64,000 bases of DNA from Micromonospora sp. Llam0. GTDB lineage: Bacteria; Actinomycetota; Actinomycetes; Mycobacteriales; Micromonosporaceae. Under the pieces are notes generated by a model that was given only the letters and a program-made list of their open reading frames with translations, was not told where the DNA came from and did not search any database. Of the stretch, positions 60,735-64,000 are shown one piece after another (position 1 is the first letter of the stretch; every line of letters begins with the position of its first letter). The stretch covers positions 3,410,001 through 3,474,000 of the forward strand of contig NZ_RJJY01000001.1 in the NCBI RefSeq assembly GCF_003751085.1. The letters run 5' to 3'. Position numbers and translations under genes: made by a program.

Positions 60735-61090
60735 GAAAGCGTCCCAAGGTTGGTGACTACACGAAGGACGGTCAGATTAGAGCCGAGTGCGACACCTCAG
60801 GATCAAGAGATCAGGCGCAGTTGTCGTCCACTCGGGAAGATCGACTTGGCCGAAGGTACCAGGATGCCATGATCCGGTCCGATCCACTTCGATCTCGAAC
60901 GTGCGCGCTTCAAGGTCCAACTCGCCAGCCATCAGGCATAATCGTCACCCATCGATCAGTTCACGTTCCGACAACATGGCGATGCTCTATCAGCTTTCCG
61001 ACAAGGACAAATCAAGATCATAAAGACGCGCCCTCACCCGTCAGGACACGGAAAGCCTCAAGGCGTACCGTGGCGTTAGACTCGCCGGCC
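60735..61090. other. AT-richer intergenic region between the CHAT operon and the reductase gene
   Basis: A 356-bp gap with lower GC than its surroundings, between divergent genes, so both promoters should lie here. Open frames through it are short and lack ribosome-binding sites or family resemblance. No clear palindrome or paired promoter boxes stand out. Confidence 0.6.
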
Positions 61091-61648
61091 ATGGGCCTGC
61101 TCACCTTCAGCTTCAACGTCACCCTGGACGGTTGCGTCGACCACCAGGAAGGTATCGCCGACGATGAGACGCGCGCCCTCTTCACCCGTCTCATGGACGC
61201 CAGCGGGGCGATGCTGTGGGGTCGCGTCACCTACGAGATGATGGAGAGCTACTGGCCGGCCGTCGCCCGCGGCGACCAGGCCGCGCCGCCGGCCATGCGC
61301 GAGTGGGCGGCCAAGCTGGAGGCCAAACCCAAGTACGTGGTGTCGTCGACGCGCACCGACTTCCCGTGGACCAACAGCCGCCACATCGCCGGCGATCTGC
61401 GTGAGGGCGTGCAGAAGCTCAAGGACGCGACCCCTGCCGGGGTCCTGCTCGGCAGCGGCACGCTCGCAACCGAGCTCGACCGGCTGGACCTGATCGACGA
61501 GTACCAGCTCCTCGTCCATCCCAGGATCGCCGGCCACGGGCCGACGCTGTACCAGGGCGGGCTGCCCGGCACCCGTCAGCTCGAACTGCTGTCGGCGCAG
61601 CCGCTGCGCAACGGCGCGGTGGCCGTGCACTACCGCCGCACGCGCTGA
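61091..61648 (+). CDS. RibD-C/dihydrofolate reductase-like protein
   Basis: A 185-residue protein with the RibD C-terminal/DHFR-like fold: GLLTFSFNVTLDGCVDH at the N-terminus, AMLWGRVTYEMMESYWP, KYVVSSTRTDFPWTNS, and the nucleotide-binding GVLLGSGTLATELDRLDLID then EYQLLVHPRIAGHG. Many such stand-alone proteins reduce pterin- or flavin-like compounds with NADPH, but the substrate is unknown. ATG 61091 gives the conserved start and is chosen over longer in-frame extensions with no ribosome-binding site. Confidence 0.87.
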   Translation: MGLLTFSFNVTLDGCVDHQEGIADDETRALFTRLMDASGAMLWGRVTYEMMESYWPAVARGDQAAPPAMREWAAKLEAKPKYVVSSTRTDFPWTNSRHIAGDLREGVQKLKDATPAGVLLGSGTLATELDRLDLIDEYQLLVHPRIAGHGPTLYQGGLPGTRQLELLSAQPLRNGAVAVHYRRTR

Positions 61649-61683
61649 ATCACCGGGTACGGTATCGACGACAATGTGGTTGA

Positions 61684-61910
61684 TCGACCGATCAGGGCGA
61701 CGCCGCCACTGGTCCGATCATCGCCGAAGACGAGGTGGTCCACCTGTTCGAGCCGTTCTTCCGCGGTGCCGAGCGGACCGGCCAGACCGACGGAGCGGGC
61801 CTCGGGCTGTCCATCATCTGAGCCATCGCAACGTCGCATGGTGGCCGGATCGCCGCCCGCCCGCTGAGCGCCGGCGGCCTCGTGGTCGAGGTATGGCCTT
61901 CCCACACGGA
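61684..61910 (+). pseudogene. Histidine-kinase ATPase-domain remnant with in-frame stop
   Basis: The frame reads IIAEDEVVHLFEPFFRGAER then TDGAGLGLSII, TGA at 61819-61821, and AIATSHGGRIAARPLSAGGL then VVEVWP. This is the F- and G-box end of a HATPase domain in which the codon after Gly-Leu-Ser-Ile-Ile has become a stop. The dimerisation helix and N box are absent. It is a decayed fragment 36 bp after the reductase gene. The complete two-component pair at 61963-63911 is on the other strand and is of a different (HisKA_3) type. Confidence 0.75.
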
Positions 61911-61962
61911 TTCAACCGTCCGACCCTGCGCTTGTGCGGGCGGGGTGAGGGGTTTGGGGCCG

Positions 61963-62685
61963 TCACACCCGGTCGGTGCTGCCGTCGTGGTTGGCGCGGG
62001 CCAGCCCGGTCTGATAGGCGATGACAACGAGTTGCGCGCGGTCGCGTGCCTCGAGCTTGGTCATGGCGCGCTGCACGTGGGCGCGGACGGTGAAGGGGCT
62101 GAGGTACATCCGGTCAGCGATCTCCAGGTTGGACAGACCGGTTGCCACCAGAGCGACCATCTCGCGTTCGCGCGGGGTGAGTGCGGCGAGTTGTTGCGGA
62201 TGGCGTGGTGGGGTTTCGGCCGGTGTGGCGAGGAAACGGGCGACCAGAGAGCGGGTCGCGGCTGGGGATAAGAGGGTGTCACCGGCGGCTATCGTGCGTA
62301 CGGCGTTCAGCAGGTCCGGTGCCTCGATGCCCTTGCCGATGAAGCCGCTGGCCCCGGCGCGCAGGGCTTGAGCGATGTACTCGTCGGTCTCGTAAGTGGT
62401 GAGAATCAGTACGCGGGTGGCACGCAGGTCCGGGTCGGCGCAAATCATCAAGGTGGCGGTAAGGCCGTCCATGGCGGGCATCCGGATGTCCATGATCACG
62501 ACGTCTGGGCGTAGCTCGTGGGTCAGGGCTACCGCCTGCCGGCCGTGGCTTGCCTCGCCAACCACGGTGATGTCGTCGGCGCTGTCGAGGAGGGTGCGGA
62601 AAGCACCGCGTAGCAGCGCCTGGTCATCGGCGAGGAGGACCCGGAGCGGCACCGCGCGTCCCTGGCCTGGTGCGTCGTGGATCAT
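61963..62685 (-). CDS. NarL/LuxR-family response regulator
   Basis: A 240-residue response regulator with a receiver domain (about 14-130: LRVLLADDQALLRGAFRTLL, phospho-acceptor Asp in DVVIMDIRMP, GFIGKGIEAP) and a C-terminal LuxR helix-turn-helix (about 170-235: LTPREREMVALVATGLSNLE then IADRMYLSPFTVRAHVQRAM). The ATG at 62685 overlaps the sensor-kinase stop by four bases (ATGA). It should be phosphorylated by that kinase and control unknown promoters. Confidence 0.95.
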   Translation of the reverse strand: MIHDAPGQGRAVPLRVLLADDQALLRGAFRTLLDSADDITVVGEASHGRQAVALTHELRPDVVIMDIRMPAMDGLTATLMICADPDLRATRVLILTTYETDEYIAQALRAGASGFIGKGIEAPDLLNAVRTIAAGDTLLSPAATRSLVARFLATPAETPPRHPQQLAALTPREREMVALVATGLSNLEIADRMYLSPFTVRAHVQRAMTKLEARDRAQLVVIAYQTGLARANHDGSTDRV

Positions 62686-63911
62686 CGGCCCGCACTCTTG
62701 GCTGCCGCTTCAGCCGTCCGTGCTGTGTTCTCAGCAGATCGAAGAGGTAGGTCGGCGGAGACCAGGAAGCCTCCCTGGGGGCGCGCGCCCGCGGTGAGGG
62801 TTCCGCCGACCGCAGTTGCCCGTTCATGCATGCCGATCAGACCGTAACCGGGTGGGCGCCTCGGCGTAGCGGAGCCCTTGCCGTCGTCGGTGACGGTGAT
62901 GGTCAGGTGGTCGCGGTGCCAGGTGAGGCGTACCTGGGCGCTACCGGTGGGTGCGTGCTTGGTCACGTTGGTCAGGGCTTCCTGGATGATGCGGTAGGCG
63001 GTGAGGTCCATTGCCGGTGGTAGTGGCCTGGCTGTGCCGTCCTCGTGCATCCACACTTCCAGGCCCGCGCGGCGGAAGGCGTTCAGCAGGGCGGAGACCT
63101 GCGATAGCCCGGGGGCTGGATCGGTGGGCGTGGATGTGTCGTCGGGCTGGCGCAGCAGGCCGACTGTAGCCCGCAGGTCGTCGAGGGCGTGGCGGGTGGT
63201 CTTGACCAGTTCCTCCAGGCTGACGCGGGTCTGCTCTGGGCGGGTGTCGAAGAGGTGGGCGGCGACGGCGGCCTGCGCGTTGGCCAGGGTGATCTGGTGG
63301 GCTACCAGGTCGTGCAGTTCGCGGGCGATGCGGACCCGTTCCTCGGCTACCTTCCGGCGGGCCTCGCTGTCCCGGGTTTCCTCGGCCCGGCGTGCCCGCT
63401 CCTGCACGACCGTCAGGTAGGCCCGCCGGTGCTGCGCCGAGCGGCCGAACACGGCGGCTATGAGCGGGGACGCGGCCACGGTCACCAGCCTGCTTGTGTC
63501 CTCCCACGAGAAGTCGGTCTCGAAAAACGGGGTGAAGGCGACCAGCAGCGCGGCCGATGGGAGCAGGATCGCGACCATTACCCGCAGTTCGCTGCGTACG
63601 GCGAGCGAGTAAGCGCTGATGAGTGCTGGGGCAATGACGAGTGGGCTGGGCAACAGGCCCAAGGGCGCCACAAGCATGCCGCACACGGTCGTGGCCATCA
63701 TGGTGGCCACGGGCACGCGGTGCCGCGCCAGGAGCATCGCCGACGACACCGCGGCGATGAGGTAGGTCGGCGCCTGCGGCGGCGCCAACGTGTCGTCGTC
63801 GTGCAGCAAACCTCCGAGCAGGCAGAGCACGAACGCCACCGCGACGACCGCTGCCTCCCGCCACCACCGCGTGCCGGGTCGTCTCGCCCGCGATGTCCAC
63901 TTACGCGACAC
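62682..63911 (-). CDS. NarL-type sensor histidine kinase (HisKA_3)
   Basis: A 409-residue kinase with about five or six membrane segments (16-155), a coiled linker (ERARRAEETRDSEARRKVAE), the HisKA_3 dimerisation helix with the phosphorylated histidine in RIARELHDLVAHQITLANAQ (His near 206), and a HATPase domain (about 305-395) with the N box (RIIQEALTNVTKHAP) and G boxes (VTDDGKGS, PGYGLIGMHERA). No extracytoplasmic sensing domain is present, so the membrane segments probably sense the envelope. GTG 63911 is the start. No gene is seen in the last 89 bases of the window. Confidence 0.95.
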   Translation of the reverse strand: MSRKWTSRARRPGTRWWREAAVVAVAFVLCLLGGLLHDDDTLAPPQAPTYLIAAVSSAMLLARHRVPVATMMATTVCGMLVAPLGLLPSPLVIAPALISAYSLAVRSELRVMVAILLPSAALLVAFTPFFETDFSWEDTSRLVTVAASPLIAAVFGRSAQHRRAYLTVVQERARRAEETRDSEARRKVAEERVRIARELHDLVAHQITLANAQAAVAAHLFDTRPEQTRVSLEELVKTTRHALDDLRATVGLLRQPDDTSTPTDPAPGLSQVSALLNAFRRAGLEVWMHEDGTARPLPPAMDLTAYRIIQEALTNVTKHAPTGSAQVRLTWHRDHLTITVTDDGKGSATPRRPPGYGLIGMHERATAVGGTLTAGARPQGGFLVSADLPLRSAENTARTAEAAAKSAGR

Positions 63912-64000
63912 ACGGTCAGGCTACGGGACGTCCACCCCCGGACACGGGCCATGCGTGTAGTGCATCTGCACCAGAAGCGGTTCCGGTCTGGTCCGCGCGC

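Noticed and set aside
60787..61023. Small gene upstream of the RibD-like reductase
   Set aside because: No ribosome-binding site and no protein-like pattern; it occupies the promoter region.

Overview
The window is very GC-rich, has strong third-position GC bias, and contains mostly actinobacterial families: SARP/AfsR regulator, ECF41 sigma factor, DUF3558 lipoprotein, T7SS/WXG100-like proteins, CBM2-bearing secreted polysaccharidases, and LplB/YtcP-type sugar importers without their own ATPase. It reads as chromosomal DNA of a filamentous soil or plant-associated actinomycete, most likely Micromonosporaceae. The family-level placement is inference from gene content only. No rRNA, tRNA or CRISPR array was seen.

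Layout. 1-3.6 kb: a WYL regulator (cut by the window edge) divergent from a VOC protein across a perfect operator, then D-mannonate dehydratase divergent from a luciferase-like oxidoreductase. 3.7-21.8 kb: a polysaccharide-utilisation locus with a secreted CBM2-PL11 rhamnogalacturonan lyase, GH42 beta-galactosidase, GH31 alpha-xylosidase-like enzyme, a three-gene ABC sugar importer, a ROK/XylR-like repressor, a GH3 beta-glucosidase with an inserted beta-trefoil-like domain, and a LacI regulator. XylR-like sites lie between GH42 and GH31 and upstream of the importer. A LacI-type palindrome lies upstream of GH3. 21.8-28 kb: an aromatic amino-acid decarboxylase, Rrf2 regulator, a pyk-tesB pair and a secreted EEP hydrolase. 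28-32 kb: a frameshifted DUF4386 gene and a secreted S1 protease whose stop codon abuts an IS200/IS605 element (tnpA + tnpB). 32-43 kb: a DUF305 protein, lipoproteins, a HIT protein, three T7SS-type proteins, a secreted beta-propeller protein divergent from a LysR regulator, an S8 protease and a GT39-like membrane glycosyltransferase.

43-50 kb: a SARP/AfsR-type NB-ARC regulator, a Tat-exported GH95 alpha-L-fucosidase with a C-terminal CBM2, and two facing 3' gene remnants (MmyB-type regulator and SDR). 50-58 kb: a response regulator with an unusual two-module sensor kinase, an HtrA-like protease with a proline-rich coiled-coil membrane protein, a GH114 protein, and an FAD oxidoreductase next to an ECF41 sigma factor. 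58-61 kb: a two-gene operon of a multipass membrane protein and a CHAT-domain protease that share a short terminal motif. This is the best candidate for an undescribed conflict or signalling system. 61-64 kb: a RibD/DHFR-like reductase, a dead histidine-kinase fragment, and a NarL-type two-component system.

Functionally, the left third works as one sugar-foraging programme. Secreted lyase and glycosidases release pectin- or xyloglucan-type oligosaccharides, the importer takes them up (its ATPase presumably shared and encoded elsewhere), and intracellular GH42, GH31 and GH3 finish them under ROK and LacI control. The GH95 gene at 47 kb, with its own LacI-like site, may extend the same programme.
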